A stretch of DNA of 64,000 bases from Monosporascus cannonballus (GCA_004154925.1 QJNS01000022.1:248001-312000); one strand, 5' to 3'. Numbered from the stretch's first letter, positions 38,501 through 52,100 are shown. Numbers and translations are program-made. The notes: generated by a model not told the origin, from the letters alone.

Positions 38501-41090
38501 ATATAAATTTAAGTTTGAGTTTTATTTTCTTATATAATTGCTTTAAGTATTTCTACGTAAATATTGTTATAATATTAATAAATCCGTTATATAAATATTA
38601 TTATAAATATCGGATATAAGGTTAAAATTAAAAAAAATTAAAATATTTCTATATTCTCGTGTCTATGACCTATATATATGAATTACACAATAAGTAACAC
38701 TCCGACATATTTATTTTATGTATAATTAAAATAAAGTAGAAATTAAGGTTTTACTATTGAATTTAATCGTTTCCTTTAATGATGAGTTTAAGTTGTAACC
38801 GTATTAACTAATTTATAATTTAAATTAATTTGTATTATGAGCGTTTCTTATAACTTTTAACTGAATATAAATTTTGTGTCGAAAATAAATTACTATAAAA
38901 TTCGAATATATTTGAAATATTATTAAAAAAGCTTTATATTATTCTCTTAACGATTTTGCACTTTATTACAGTACCTAGTAAGTATATTTCGTTATAATAT
39001 ATTAATATTTTTAGACCTTTGAATAAGATACTTTGTAAAAAAAAATATAAAATAAATCAATTTTGAAATTTCTATAGAAATTTATTATCATTGTAATTTG
39101 TATAAGCGTTGTATAACTACCATTCAGTTTTGATATAAAATTATATTAGCGTTATAAATTTTAAACTATTTATCTTGTGTTAAAACTTTATAAATCTTTG
39201 AATATTGACGTGCTTGATATATATATATATAGCGTATTACGTTTATTTAAAACTTTTGAAAAATCTGTCGTTTATTAAATATTAATTTTCCAGTAGAATA
39301 TTAGCGTTTTAGAATTTTTAGTATATATCCGACATAATAACCCTTATAGTTATATTTTAGCGCCAAGAGAAATATTGTTTTAAAATGATATCAAAATTTA
39401 CGTATTTCATTTGATATAACTTTTTAACATTTGTTCGTTTGTGTAAGGCGTTAGTCTCATGGTTTTTTCAGTTCTTTTGTAAATAATAATAAAATCGAAC
39501 TTTGTTATTTCTATAATGTGCTGCAGTTATCGTTATATAATTTGTTGAGTTATCGTAAAGCAGATAAAATTTAAAAAATGCGTATAAATCTTAATTTAAT
39601 CTAATATTGCTGTCACGAAATACTGAAACCTTTGAAAAATTATAACAATAGTTATAGTCGTTTTGTTCAAAGTAAGGTAATTATATTTACTTTTCTTTAT
39701 TTTATATAAAAAGTATGTACTAAATAGAAATAGATTTTAATTAACAAGCTATCTAATTATTGCTGTTTACTAATAATTCGAAATATGTGTTGTTATATCG
39801 ACGAGATATATTAAAACGTGTACATTTAATACTGGTTTGCTAATAGCCGTAGTTTTAATTTCTTAATATACTTTTACTATTTAAAGCGTTCATTTAATTT
39901 TATTAATAAAATTACTACAGGATATTACGATATTAAAAAAACTTTGGCTATATTTTTTCATATTATTTTACAAATTCTAGAAATACTTATACTTTGTTGC
40001 CTCTTATTAAGGTTTAATATTTTAGAATATAATCTTTATTTTTAAGACGCATATTATTATATCCGAATATATTAATATAATATCTGTTTTTTAAAGTTTA
40101 AGCATAACATTATCGCTCTTTTGAGTTCATTAATAATTTAACCTCATGAAAATCTCAATGAGTCTTATAAATGTACTTTAACTATTTCTTTTTAAGTATT
40201 TCAAGTATTATAGAAATAATATATAATAAAAACGTTAAAATATTTTGGTAATATATAAGGAATTATCGGTTAAACTATTTCTAATGTTTAAACAAATCAT
40301 ATTAATATAGCTAAATGTTTACAATATCTTGATTTTTGTTTTTAAAATTATTTTATATTTTCTTGTTTTAAATTGTACTAAGATAATATTTATTTTCTAA
40401 ATCGAATTTCGTAAATTCATTATCTTTATACACTTGCTTTTTTGTTTTAATAATTAAGAATAATAATATATTATTTCTAATTCTAAGTATTATGCGGCAT
40501 ATAATTAAAAGTTAAATAATTATAATATTAAAAATATTACCATTTTGTAATTAGAAATAATTCATTATAATTATTAACGACAAAAACCTACAATTTATAT
40601 CTGTTCTATAAAACGAATGTTTCGAGGTTTTAAAAAATCAAGCTATATTTTTTACCCTATATTATTTAAAAAGTGACCGTTTATCGAAAAGAAAATTAAA
40701 TTTTAAATGTAGTTCTACTTTTTTATACGACTACCGATTTTAAGATTTTTATAAATTAATATAATACTTACTTTACACTTTTATGAAAATAATTTCCTAT
40801 CGATTATAATAAATAAGTTACTAAATGAGTAAATATTTTATTTTTAATTAACACTAACGATAAATATTTTAAGCTAAGAAAAGTGTGATGATAAATAATA
40901 TAATCAATATCGTAAAAATATTTACGTTCGAAAAAAGACTTAATTATTTAATATTGTTAATAAATTCGGGAAAAAAGATAAAATAATTGACATATATTCA
41001 AAATTTGAAAAAGTAAAATTATATATTGCACGTTATCTTGATAATATTATTTAATAGGTTAACATAAGTAGACATTGTTTTGTAGCTAGT
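38501..41090 (-). mobile_element. Gypsy element F, RT to integrase part
   Basis: Degraded pol on the - strand. 39.49-39.9 kb aligns with the RNase H region of element A (8.69-9.05 kb), and the RT-like region follows near 40.2-40.6 kb. Only about 1 kb separates the LTR of G from this point instead of the usual 2.1 kb, because the integrase end and chromodomain are missing here. They are present at 15,207-16,322 on the other strand. The right boundary is approximate. Confidence 0.6.
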
Positions 41091-41260
41091 TAAAATTATG
41101 TCAAAATTAAGAAACGAAATTGTGAGATAAGCGCGAGTGCGACGCTAACCACAAGATCAAAATATTAACAATTCTAAACCCTAATTGAGATTTGGGCACT
41201 CAAATTCACCTTATAGGAACGCATATAACAAGCTTCCAGCTACATTACAGAAATTTATAA
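41091..41260. other. GC-balanced patch in AT-rich block
   Basis: About 150 bp of normal composition between two AT-rich stretches. No reading frame and no clear terminal repeats. Possibly a short late insertion or a fragment of host DNA. Confidence 0.35.
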
Positions 41261-43105
41261 ATTGTATTTGTTTTATATCTAAAACCGTTATTTTAGGATT
41301 TCGATAATAGAAAATATGTAAATCAAAATGTAAAAAAAAGGATCTATTTAATAAAGAAACGCTAAAATTTAATATCATAGTTATTAATCGTAATGAATAA
41401 ATATGAGAGATTAACGATATTATTAAGTTAAAAAATTGTAAATCTAAAAAGAATTTATTCGTTAGGTACTTAGTTAAGTAAATAGATTATACGGTTAAAA
41501 ATAACAAAAAACTCTTTAAAGAAAGGGTTTTTGTTACAGTTAATAACATTATTATTAAATACGAAATAAAATGTTTAATTAACTAGCTCGTCTAATATTA
41601 AAAAATTCATTTACTTTATCTTAATACAATTAAAGTATCGGTCGATAAAAACGGAATTACATTTTATTCATTTTGAAATAAAAGAAAATGAAATAAAGAA
41701 TTTCGATTTATTAAAGGTTTTTTACTTAATAATATATATATAACTTTATTTGCTTAATGCATTTTAATTCCAAAAGTTTTATAAAAATTACGTAATAAAT
41801 TATAATAATAATTAGCTTATATTGTTTTTAAGAAATTTTACGTTATTCGAAATGTACGCTAATTAACGTCAAAAAAACCATATATTTAAATGTAATTTCT
41901 TATTATGAAATTTTCATGCTTTTAATTTTTGTTATGTTTTATTTTAAATAGTAATTGGCTGTTTTTTAATTATATTAGTCGTTATATGTAACAAAAACTG
42001 GTTTTATTATTTAAATCTTTCTGCCTAAAGAGCTTTCTGTATTACTTTGTAAAAATGTTATTCGAAATATTTTTTCGATATTTATTTATTACTTACTGAC
42101 GAAATTTAAATAAAGGAATTAATTTAACGGATTTGCGAATATACGAAATAAATTTGATGTGAACAAAACAAAAACCGACTATTTTCGTTAAAATAATAAA
42201 AGTTTTATTAATTTCGATAATTTAATTATACGTATTGAAAAAGTATTTCTAATAAAAACTTTTATAATATCGTTATTTATATAAACGATAATAATATTAC
42301 AGATTAACCTTATACTTTAATTTTTTATTTAAATAATTAATAGATTTGCAGTTATAGTTATAACAACTAGGCTTTCGTTTATAAATTATTAAAAGGGTTC
42401 TTAAAGATTTAAGTAAATAAATATCAAAACATTTTATATTTATTTAAGTTTCTATATCTTACCATTTTTTAATTATAATATATTAAGATTTGCTATTGTA
42501 TTTACATCATTTTATTTGCTATTTCGTTATCTATTATTAATTTTATGCAATTTCTAATAAAAATGCTTTTACAATTGCAATCGTATAATTACTAGTTGTA
42601 TTATTATATATCGGACTTTTCTAATATTATTATATAAAATAGTTTGTTTAATAACTGTTTTAATAATGCGAAATAATACTATTATAATAGAGCTACAGAA
42701 GTTTAAATCAAAAACATCCATAATATATATAGTTGTAATATAAAAAATTATAATCCGAACAAATAAAACAGTATTTAAAAGACATATTGTTATATTTACT
42801 TTTAAATAATTTATATAATATATGATATGCTTTTATTTTAAATTTTTAATTGTCAAGATTATATAATTCAAAAGTATACATATATTAATTTTATATAATT
42901 TTCATATATTTTTATCAAATTATATTCTATTTTTTAATTACATTTATCGTTACAAAGCTTTTTTTAATTATATATAACTAGGTTTTCTAAATTTTATTAT
43001 ATATTATTAATATTATTATATAACCGAATTTTAAAGGAAAATTTCGAAAATATATACAAAAGCGTACAAAACGCGGTCAAAAAATTATTACTCAAAAATT
43101 AGACC
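41261..43105. other. AT-rich block, unclassified
   Basis: RIP-like sequence. Element F would be expected to continue here with gag and a 5' LTR of - orientation, but I could not recognise either, and no LTR is visible before the GC island starts. Either F is truncated or another repeat fills this space. Confidence 0.45.
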
Positions 43106-43884
43106 TTATTTTGAAGGTTTAGGTGTCTTGTGCGTCCGCCTAGACGATATACCTAGAGATACAAGCCCTAGCCCCAGCTGCGCCGCAGGCGCAGCCACAA
43201 TCGCCAAAATAGGGCCTGATTTTAGTGCAGCAAGCATGATGCTGCTCATGATGTGGGCGATGGACATATGTACATGTATGTATGTCCCAGCCTGGAACGC
43301 TAGCAGGGTCCCAGGGGGTAGCACGTACAAGTACTGTATTTCACTTGTATTTATGTCCACGGGGTAGAGCGGAGTCCGCGGCCAGGCCCGATACGCCGTC
43401 CGCATCCCGAATGCGATGACGGGGAATAGATCCTTGGAGTCTTAGACCGAAAAGGTAGGTGTTACTCATGACGAAAATGATGACTGAGATGATCGAAAAG
43501 ATGAAAGCGATTCGGTAGCTGCTGGAGCAGTGCAGTGGGAGGCCTAAATAGCCCCAGGCATGGCCCCAACCCTTGAAGAGGCATGTTGGGGTCGGAGTAA
43601 CCCCGTTCGGGGCTTCAGTCACACCCGAGGGGACTGGACCCGTGAACCCATTTGTTTGTTTACCTCGTTAGGTTTGATTTGATTTCGCGTCGCACGCGAA
43701 TTTGTAATATCCGTGGACGGAGAACGACGATAATCACATCCAACATAGATAACGAGAGAATCAGAACCACGCTCAAAGTTGGGAGATGGACGATCTTCGT
43801 CACCGCCGACTTCAATTCGTGAGAAAATACAGCCGGGTCAAGCAGAAGGGGCAGAAGGGGCAGCAGAGACAACCATGATCGCAT
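43106..43884 (-). pseudogene. Candidate membrane protein gene, apparently frameshifted
   Basis: I do not recognise the family. On the - strand an ATG at 43,884 opens a frame with a hydrophobic start (MRSWLSLLPLLPLLL) and a strong membrane segment (LSVVLILSLSMLDVIIVVL). A likely intron 43,519-43,663 (GTAAAC...CAGCAG) joins it in frame to a second membrane segment (IAFIFSIISVIIFVM). Near 43,440 the frame must shift to reach a long open stretch (LFPVIAFGMRTAYRAW ... MSSIMLAALK ... GLGLVSLGISS) ending at 43,106. Removing the 25 bp at 43,441-43,465, which starts GTAAC and ends AAG, would restore the frame, but that is shorter than normal introns. So it is either a pseudogene, an unusual intron, or two unrelated frames. 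Coding nature is moderately supported by the aligned hydrophobic segments. Confidence 0.4.
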
Positions 43885-44101
43885 CGAAGAAGGGAAGTCC
43901 AGACCCCGAGAAAGCTGTGCACACGGACGACGACTTCCAAGGGGAAATTTCAGGGACGACCGCTTCGAGAACCGCTCCGGACTTACCAGTGATCGCTGCA
44001 AATCCTACCTCGAGGGATGGCTTCGGGTTGCTTGCTGGTAAACATAGCGTCGGCGATATTGTTCAAAGTTTAATAGTACTGCTAAATAAAAGTTTATAAC
44101 G
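43885..44101. other. Host DNA between candidate gene and solo LTR
   Basis: GC-balanced sequence that would hold the promoter of the - strand candidate. Overlapping frames on both strands extend through it, but none has features I can support as a separate gene. Confidence 0.35.
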
Positions 44102-44549
44102 TATAACGGTTAAGCGGTTTAACTAACTATTAAACCATAATCGTACGGGTTTATATTAATAGGAATATCGTAAGAATCTAAGCAATAAATATAATAATCG
44201 TATTACGTTTCGTAATACAAAAAGTATCTTAAGTAACGATATTATATTATAAGCTGAAAGTTTCTAAATTATGGAAATAATAAGCGTATATATCTTATTC
44301 CGGCTTAAAGTATTTTGGATTACTTTTAAGATGTTTAGTTAATTAAGTCTCTTTAAGTCCTTTTAAGCCCTTCGTAGTTTAACTGGCTTAATGTCCTTAA
44401 GCTAATAATAGCGTTTAAGCCCATCGAACCGGTTACGTAACCTCTTGGCGTAAGTCGGAGCTGGTTTTCCCCAAGAGCCCTTGCTTCATCGTGATCAGGA
44501 CCCCATTTCGGAGGTTGTGGCTGCGCCTGCGGCGCAGCAGTCGTAACCA
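44102..44549 (-). repeat. Solo Gypsy LTR
   Basis: Begins TATAACGGTTAAGCGG like the other LTRs, has the shared GGAAATAATAAGCG block and the CTTTAAG-type short repeats, and ends near TCGTAACCA. No adjoining internal sequence was recognised on either side, so it looks like a solo LTR left by LTR-LTR recombination. The inner half is RIPped and the outer 150 bp almost normal. No clear target duplication. It contains a 24-bp string also present in the neighbouring candidate gene. Confidence 0.65.
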
Positions 44550-44854
44550 CAGCTGTAGCTTTTGATTAAGAAGTATCTGTCAGAGGTCCAATATATCAGT
44601 TAAAGTCCTTTAAAAATAATACCTATAAAAATAACAAAACCTCCAAAATAAGGCCTAATGGCAAATTATGATTTTTTCGTTCCGTTTGATAGGTTCCTAT
44701 ATAAATTTGCACAAATTATTATTACTAATTTTGGTAATACATATTAATTACGAAATTCCCAGTATTTTAAACTATGTAATTTAACGCAAAATCAAAATCT
44801 TTTTTTTGATATAATAATAATCCTAATTAATACGAAATAAAGATTGCTATAATA
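44550..44854. other. AT-rich DNA after solo LTR
   Basis: Short, moderately to strongly AT-rich stretch. Nothing recognisable. Confidence 0.4.
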
Positions 44855-45003
44855 ATGTTATGGCTGCACCATGCCATTACGCCACCAGGGCGAAAGATCA
44901 GTGGAATGATCGCAATTGTGGCAATCATCCTGGTGCTTACAGCTGTATATATGTACTCGTACATGTTGGAAGACATTACGGGTGACCAGGCCGTAACAAA
45001 TAA
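44855..45003. other. Unmutated 149-bp block with inverted ends
   Basis: GC-balanced block in RIPped surroundings. Its ends form a short inverted repeat (GTTATGGC at the left, GCCGTAAC at the right). It is open on the + strand with one hydrophobic stretch, but too short and isolated to call a gene. Best described as a possible MITE-like insertion. Confidence 0.35.
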
Positions 45004-47029
45004 AAAAAATCCAAAATCCCGATTAATATATATTATAACCTTTTATTTCTTTCATGTTAATACAATAATAATATAATCTTATAAGCCAAAATAATAATAT
45101 ATAAAGTTTAAGATCCTCGGTAATAAACCCCGAAATATATATTTTTTTGGATTTGCTAAATACGCATAATATATTCTAAAGTTTAGGATAAATCCTTTAA
45201 ATTGTCGAATACGTAACTTTTTAAAATGAAACGTTTATATTTATCCGATATTTTTACCGGGTTTTTGCCGATATAAACGTAATTAACCTATATGCCAATA
45301 TTATATATACGGCTGATAATCTTACGGAAATCCTGCGCCGTTAATTTGTTCGCCTTATATTAAGTATTATGCTTAGCGGGTAAAGCGGTATTCTACGGAA
45401 GAAATAAGTTAATACGGTATATAATTTGGTTTTCGAAAAGCTTAAAAAAATTTTCGTTATTAAAATAAGTTTCGGAAAGTTCTTAATTATTTAAGCCTTT
45501 TTTTTAATAACCGATTTAATTATTATCCAGATTAAATTATTAATTAAGCTGGCAGAAAAATATCGAATTTCTGTATTAATGATTTTATATTTTGCTTTTA
45601 TTTTAATATTTGTAAATACGAAAAAGCTTAATTTAAAGATATTTAACCGTATCACTGCCGGACGGTATAACTATATTATTTTTAATCCTGAATAAACATG
45701 GAATAATTTATTTCAAATTATTATGCTGAATTTTGTTTTCGAACGACGATATAGTTTAATTATAATTAGCGAAATATATTTATTATTCGAATAAAAAAAT
45801 ATTCCGGATTAAATATTTTAATATTCGTAACTTGCGTTTTATTCTTTTTGCCTATATATATTAATTTATATATATATATCAATTGCCAGTAATACCATAA
45901 AAAAGAAAATTGCGAAGTATGGCGGCTTTCGTCAAATCGGCGGTCTAACTGAATATAGCTATAAGGCGAAGGTCCGGCGTTTCAGTATTGATCGTCCCGA
46001 AATCGACATTATTGTTTTCCCCATACCCAGATGTTAACGTTCGAATTGGGGATACTTAGATTTCCTAATAGCTAATTTTAGGAATTCGGAATTTTAACTC
46101 CGGAAAAGTAAGTCTATCCCTATTCGAGGTAGCGAAGATGGCAAAAGAATTCGTAAGACTTCTAAAGTCTTCCAAAGTTTTCCAAAAGCTTTCCATTTGA
46201 TTAATAATGGAAAATATTGATTAATAATAGAATGATAAAGCTTAATAAGCCATTTTTCACATATATATATAGCCCTGAATTTCTCCAGCTGTTGTTGGGC
46301 TTCTATAACAAAAATATAGTTAATTTTATCTTTTGCGACATACCTTGAGTTTTCCCTAAACGTTTTCCCATACAAATCTTTGCAGGTAGCCTTACTTTCT
46401 GTCTTAACTCTAAAATTAATGCATCCGTGCCATTAAGTAATATCCCTCTAGTCCAGCTTAACAGCTTGCGCTCTATTATTAAAACTATTGTTTATGTTAA
46501 TAGCAGGGCGAAAACCATGGACATCCGCAACCACCTGGTTTAAGAGCTTGAACCAGTTAGGGGCAAGCGTTTTTATAGAACGTTAACCTTCGTCTAAAAT
46601 GGTATAGATCACGTTAACTTCGAGTAATAACTTTTTCGGCGGGCGGCGGAATCTAGACTTTTTTGCAAAAGCTATAAGCTCCCCGTATAATATATCATGG
46701 TATTTATATATGACGGGGTCCTAATTAGTAGGAACTAGAAATTCCTGCCAACTTTCGCATGTTAACAACCGTTCGCGTACTCTTTTTTTTTAAATATGTT
46801 AATTAATCGGTTAATCCGAACGGTCGAGCTAGTAACTCGGCCTAAATCGTCGCAAAGAACTTAATTACGAATAAAATTTTTAAACATTATATTAATTTTT
46901 TTATAGTAATGTCAGAAATTTAAGGTACGTATACGTATGTTTTGTTTTAAAGGCGTAGCCAAGTAGAACTGAAAAATTTCGGATTTATCGTATTTTAAAA
47001 AAGAAAATAATAACGTAATAGGTTCGGGC
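45004..47029 (-). mobile_element. Degraded repeat, possibly a LINE relic
   Basis: AT-rich with scattered better-preserved patches (45.9-46.7 kb). On the - strand near 45.6-45.7 kb a segment reads SDTVKYL followed by a degraded region. This resembles the post-RT stretch of fungal Tad-like non-LTR retrotransposons (typically S-x-x-V-R-Y-L-G). The evidence is thin and no RT active site or endonuclease was found. A 93-codon open frame at 46,094-46,375 has no recognisable motif. Confidence 0.3.
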
Positions 47030-47408
47030 TGTAACTGTTATACGCGTTAAGGTTTAAAACTGGCAAATAAGTCCTAATTAAAACCAGAATAATATTGATA
47101 ATAAGCTATAATAGAAATAATGATATATATATATATTTATAAAAAAACGTCTTATTATTATATTATTCCGGATTTTAGTTTTTTTGAAATAGCAAATATA
47201 CCAAACGAAACCGTTTTTACGCAATTATAACTTAGACCTCGCTGGCTCATTACGGGGATTTAGGATTTGATTGGTTAATATTTAGCGTTGTGGAACGATA
47301 CTTAAGTGACTTTAAAGAAATTAGGAAAACGAGCCAGGGAGGCCTGAGCTAGCTAAGGTAAAAGGGCCCGACCGTTCGTAAAGAGCCAAGGCCTGTTAGA
47401 TCATAACA
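47030..47408 (-). repeat. LTR-like fragment of another Gypsy family
   Basis: The right end (CCCGACCGTTCG ... GTTAGATCATAACA) resembles the termini of the other LTRs here. The start (TGTAACTG) is only weakly similar and the middle diverges. No target duplication. It directly abuts the middle of element E gag and may mark a deletion or recombination that removed the 5' part of E. Confidence 0.4.
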
Positions 47409-48731
47409 AAAAGGAATTCTTAAAAAAGGCTTTAAACGCAATAATAAGAGTCGTTAATAACCTTATTACTTTAGATATACAAATCGGAACGTATTGGTAT
47501 ACCGTAATAATAAATTGCCGAATTTTAAATAAAAATTATATTATACCGGATATGGTTAATAAGTTGAAATTAATGTAAAAATATAACTTAAAACCTTATA
47601 CAGCGACAAATACCCAAAATTAAGAATTCGCTTACAATAACGGGAAAGTGATACGCGAAATTAATTACTTCAAGATTTATATCCAAAAACGATACTAAAT
47701 AATTGATTTCGATATCGTCCTATTTGGAAGATACGATATAATCTTAGGAAAACCATAGATATACTAATATAACGTTTTAGTTAATAAAAGGACTAGCCAG
47801 GTAAAGTTCGCCTTATATCATGTTAACAGATAAAAAAAATTAAGATCTTAATATTCGATCGAGAATAACGACGAATATAAGCATAAGGACATAATAAAAA
47901 CCTTATTACCTAAAAGAAAAAACATCAAAAAATGGATATTAAAAAAACATACGACGTATTATTATTATTATTAAAACGAAATTAAAGCAACTAAATAACA
48001 ACTTAAAATAATAGCTTTAAAAGTCAAAAAATCTAACCAATATATTACTATAATACTACTGATACGAACAGCTTTTTAGAAAAAAAACTTAATACTAAAT
48101 TACTAGAACATTGCAAATAAAACTATAAAATAATTGTTAAAAAAGAATTTTCGACAAACTTTTATCCCATTTATAATTTTAACGGAAACTAATTACGAAC
48201 TTTTAAATAATACCAGGAAAATCGGTTACAAAAAAATAAATTCGACTTTCCAAATTACCAATCAATTACCTAATGTTTTTCGTATCAAAAAAACGGAAAA
48301 TTACGATTTATTGTTAATTTTCGACAATTAAACGGTATTATTAGTAAAAATCGAAGATTATTATCTTTAATTACGGAAACACCAAACAGATTTTACGAAG
48401 CCAAATAATTTGTAATATTTGATTTTAAAAACAGATATAATTTTATTACGATTAAGAAAAAATACGACTAGAAAATAAGCTTTAGAACGAAATACGGCTT
48501 ATTTAAGTACTTGGTTATATTAATAGCATTCAAGAATATATTCAAAGTTTTTTAACGGATAATATATTAAATGTTACGAAAATACCTTAATATTTCCGTC
48601 GTTTGCTATTTCGACGATATTTGTATCTTTTTAAAAACGGAGAAAATATATATAAAATACGTTTATAAGGTTTTTCAAATTTTACAAGACGCAAAGCTAT
48701 TTATCAATAAAGAAAAAAGTTAGTTCTATAA
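47409..48731 (+). mobile_element. Gypsy element E, gag to RT (left part)
   Basis: Begins inside gag (aligning with 29.41 kb of element B), so about 2.2 kb of 5' sequence is missing. It continues through protease and RT, with the active-site box as CYFDD near 48,606-48,622. It is cut at 48,731 within the RT/RNase H junction by element D. The flanks of D read TATAA (48,727-48,731) and CATAA (55,448-55,452), and the coding sequence continues exactly at 55,448. Confidence 0.8.
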
Positions 48732-49100
48732 TATGACGGCTAGGCTAATTAACTAACTATTAAACCTAAGTCGACGGGTTTATGTTGGCAGAAGTATCGT
48801 GGGAATCTGAGCAATAAATATAATAACTTGTTACGTCTCGTAATATTAAGGGTGTTTTGGGTAACGAATTATAATTGTAAACTAAAGTTATCTAAATTAT
48901 GGAAATAATAAGCGTATATATTTTCATAAGTTAATTAAATCGTTATTAAATCTTGATGTTGTTAAAGATCCAATGCTATTAAATTCGGTTGGTTCTGTAT
49001 GGATTTATTTAGATCTTGATGCCAAGAGAGATTTAAATTACGTAATTCCTTTTTGTAAGTCCGACCGTTTTTGTAGCCGATCTTGGGTTAGGTCGTAATA
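48732..49100 (-). repeat. 3' LTR of Gypsy element D
   Basis: 369 bp, TATGACGGCTAGG to GGTCGTAATA. It carries GATCTTGATGCC-type short repeats and aligns end to end with 55,079-55,447. Confidence 0.88.
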
Positions 49101-52100
49101 CGATTTCTTTTTTCTTAAGATTTTTGCTCTTAAAGATTTTCCTTCTTAGTAAGTTATTTTCCTTTACTATGGCAGGTCGTATTATTAACCGCAAGTTTTG
49201 TAATTGTCCTAATTAAAAAAAAAACCTAGATTCCCTGGTTGCTTATATTATTAAATTTGGTTTTGAAATTATGCCGTATACGCCTTATTTCGAAAATGGT
49301 TCAAAATATTAAATAATTAAGGAAATTCGTCGTTATAACGAATGTATTAAGAATTATCGTTATTGCAATAATTCTGGCGTCCTAATTAATTTTTTACGTC
49401 GTATTTGAGAAGGAAAAAAATCGTTTAAATCGCAAAAAAGTTATTATTAAAAAGACGTTTTTATGCTTTCAGCAGAAATTAAAAAAGGATTTGGTACGTA
49501 AATAACGTAATATCGATAAAACTATTAATCGCTTTTTTCGTTTTCGTCGTCAAAAAAAGTTTTTTACATTAAGGAAGTTAAAATTATTAATCGCGGATTT
49601 TAGTTAATGGATAAGTTGGATAAACAAAAACGTACAAAAGCCGAGGTTCCGCTTCCCGTACCATCCCTTGTTTCCCTTTATTAATTTATTCCCAATAACC
49701 TTAATTAGGGGGCTTTCCTTAATGATTCCGTTATCGTTAATGAAAGTTTTTTAATAGGCGCTAAATACCAATAAGGTTTTTAACGGGTTCCCAGGTATTT
49801 TTAAAATCTGGATACTTTTTTTATTTGATTAAATACTAAGTAAATCCGTTTTGTTTCCGTATATCGAATATCTTTTCCATTTCGTATATTCGTTTGTTTT
49901 CCACTTCCATTTTATTCTATACCGTATATACTTTAATGGTATTTGTTATTAACTTAAATAAAAAAATATAACAAATTGGATGGAATTTAACTTTTAGTAA
50001 AAATTCCAATTAATAATTATTTTCTGAGATTTTTTTAATGATTTTATATAAACCGATATATTTAAAATCGAATTTTTTGCTAAATCGTTTTATCTAAATA
50101 TTTTTTGTAACGAGGAAAATTATTTTTCCCTTTTCGAAAATTAATTTTTTTAACTTTTTTTAGTTATAATATTTATTTATTTGATTTCGTACGAATTCTA
50201 ATTTTATCTTTATTTCCTAGTATAATTATCATAATTATTCCGACGTAAGGATTATTTTAATATTAATTAAACCTTTATTGCGTATTTCCTTATAAACCTT
50301 TAAAATAAAACCAAAATTTACGTTCGCAAATATTATTTTATATACTTTCGTAATAATTAATATTATAAATTAATTAAATAATCGATAACTTTTAAACCTA
50401 ATTATTGTGTTCGTAATTAATATAATGTCGAAAGTAAGTTTTTAAAATTTAATTTATTCGTTTTATTTATTTATTTGTTTATAATCTAAATATATTGGAT
50501 AACTTATAATTTAGGCCGATTTATGCTATTAGGCTTTGCCAAAATTTAAATACGAATATTAATCCTTTATTTAGTATAATTTTTATTAGTAATCCATATA
50601 AGCTGAAAATATATTTAAAGAAAATATATACTAATTATTCGGCATTTATGTCCTTATAATATAATAAAAAATAGGGAAGTTTCGTAAATCGATCGATAAT
50701 TACGAAAATACTATCGTAATATATTTTCGTAACTAAATATTTTAATATAAAAAGCTTAATAATAAAGTTAAATATAACTAAATATTATAATCGCTTTATA
50801 AGTAATAATGGCTGTAATTTTCCGTATAGCTTATGTCGTCGAGTTTTTGCTTTGACGCAAATATTACATTACCGTATGATTTTTTGTACCGTTAATTTTA
50901 TTTTAAAAAAAATATATACGTTAAAATCGCTTTAGGGTTTTATGGATCCCTGGATATCCATATAATTAATATTCGTATATTTCTCGTACTAAATCCGTTT
51001 AATATTTTTTTGGAATTTGTATTTTGTTCATTTTTTGATTTTTTGGAAAACTATCGTTATATTATTAAATTTTTTAATACATATCGAAAGATACTGCCCG
51101 AATCGTCGCAATCTATCGTAAGTGTAAATATCTTTCTGTAATAATATTAAAAATTGTATAACTAATTTTAATTAATTTTTTTAAGGTTTAATCGCCTGTT
51201 TAAAACGTTTACTTTACCGTTTTTTAATTCTTTCTTATACATAATAACGAAATAAAAGTTCGTTAATTCCTTTACGTAACGGAATTATCGTTTTATAAAT
51301 TTCTTAATCGTAATAAATCGGGTAAGATTTTAATAATCCGTATAAACCTTAACCTAATATAAACTTCCTTTTAGAAAATACCTGAATTTTCGAAATACTA
51401 TAACAATAGCCATAAATTCCTTATTTGGAATGCCGTAATTAAGTTCGGCTCTTTTTAATTTATACGAAAAAAATATAATAAGGTGTAATTTGCCTTAATT
51501 ATCTTATTATCCGATTATTACGCCTAATACGTAATTCGAAATATCGGTTCCTAGTTTAACGAAATAGTTTAAGTTATATATAATTAATATTAACTTATTG
51601 GTAATTATATTCTTGATATCCTAAAATGCTTTTTTCGTATTTGGCGTCTATTTAAATTCTTTTTTTTTCGTAAAGTTTATTAAGAATATAATTATTCTGC
51701 TAAAGTTTTAAATAAACTTCCTATAATAGTTGGCAAATCCAAGGAATACCTGTACCTCCTTAACCGTAGTTGGCATTTGTTATTCTGTAATTACAGCAAT
51801 TTTCTTAGGATTTATTTTAATATGACTTAAGATAATAATATATCCCAGATATTCCATTTTTTATATATAAAACTAATTTTGTTTTACGTTAATAAGCAAT
51901 TTTACGTCCTATAAAGCTTAAGAACTTTATGAACGTATTTTGCGTATATTTTTTTTTTATTTTCAAGAAAATAAGAATGTCGTCGAGATAGCAAACGACG
52001 AAAACATGAAGGTATTTTCGTAATACGTAATTAATTATTTGTTAAAAGGTTACTGGTACGTTCGTAAATTTCATTAATTTAACAAAATACTTAAATAATT

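Noticed and set aside
44353..44550. 65-codon Pro/Ala-rich frame on the - strand
   Set aside because: It is wholly within the solo LTR and ends in its short repeats.
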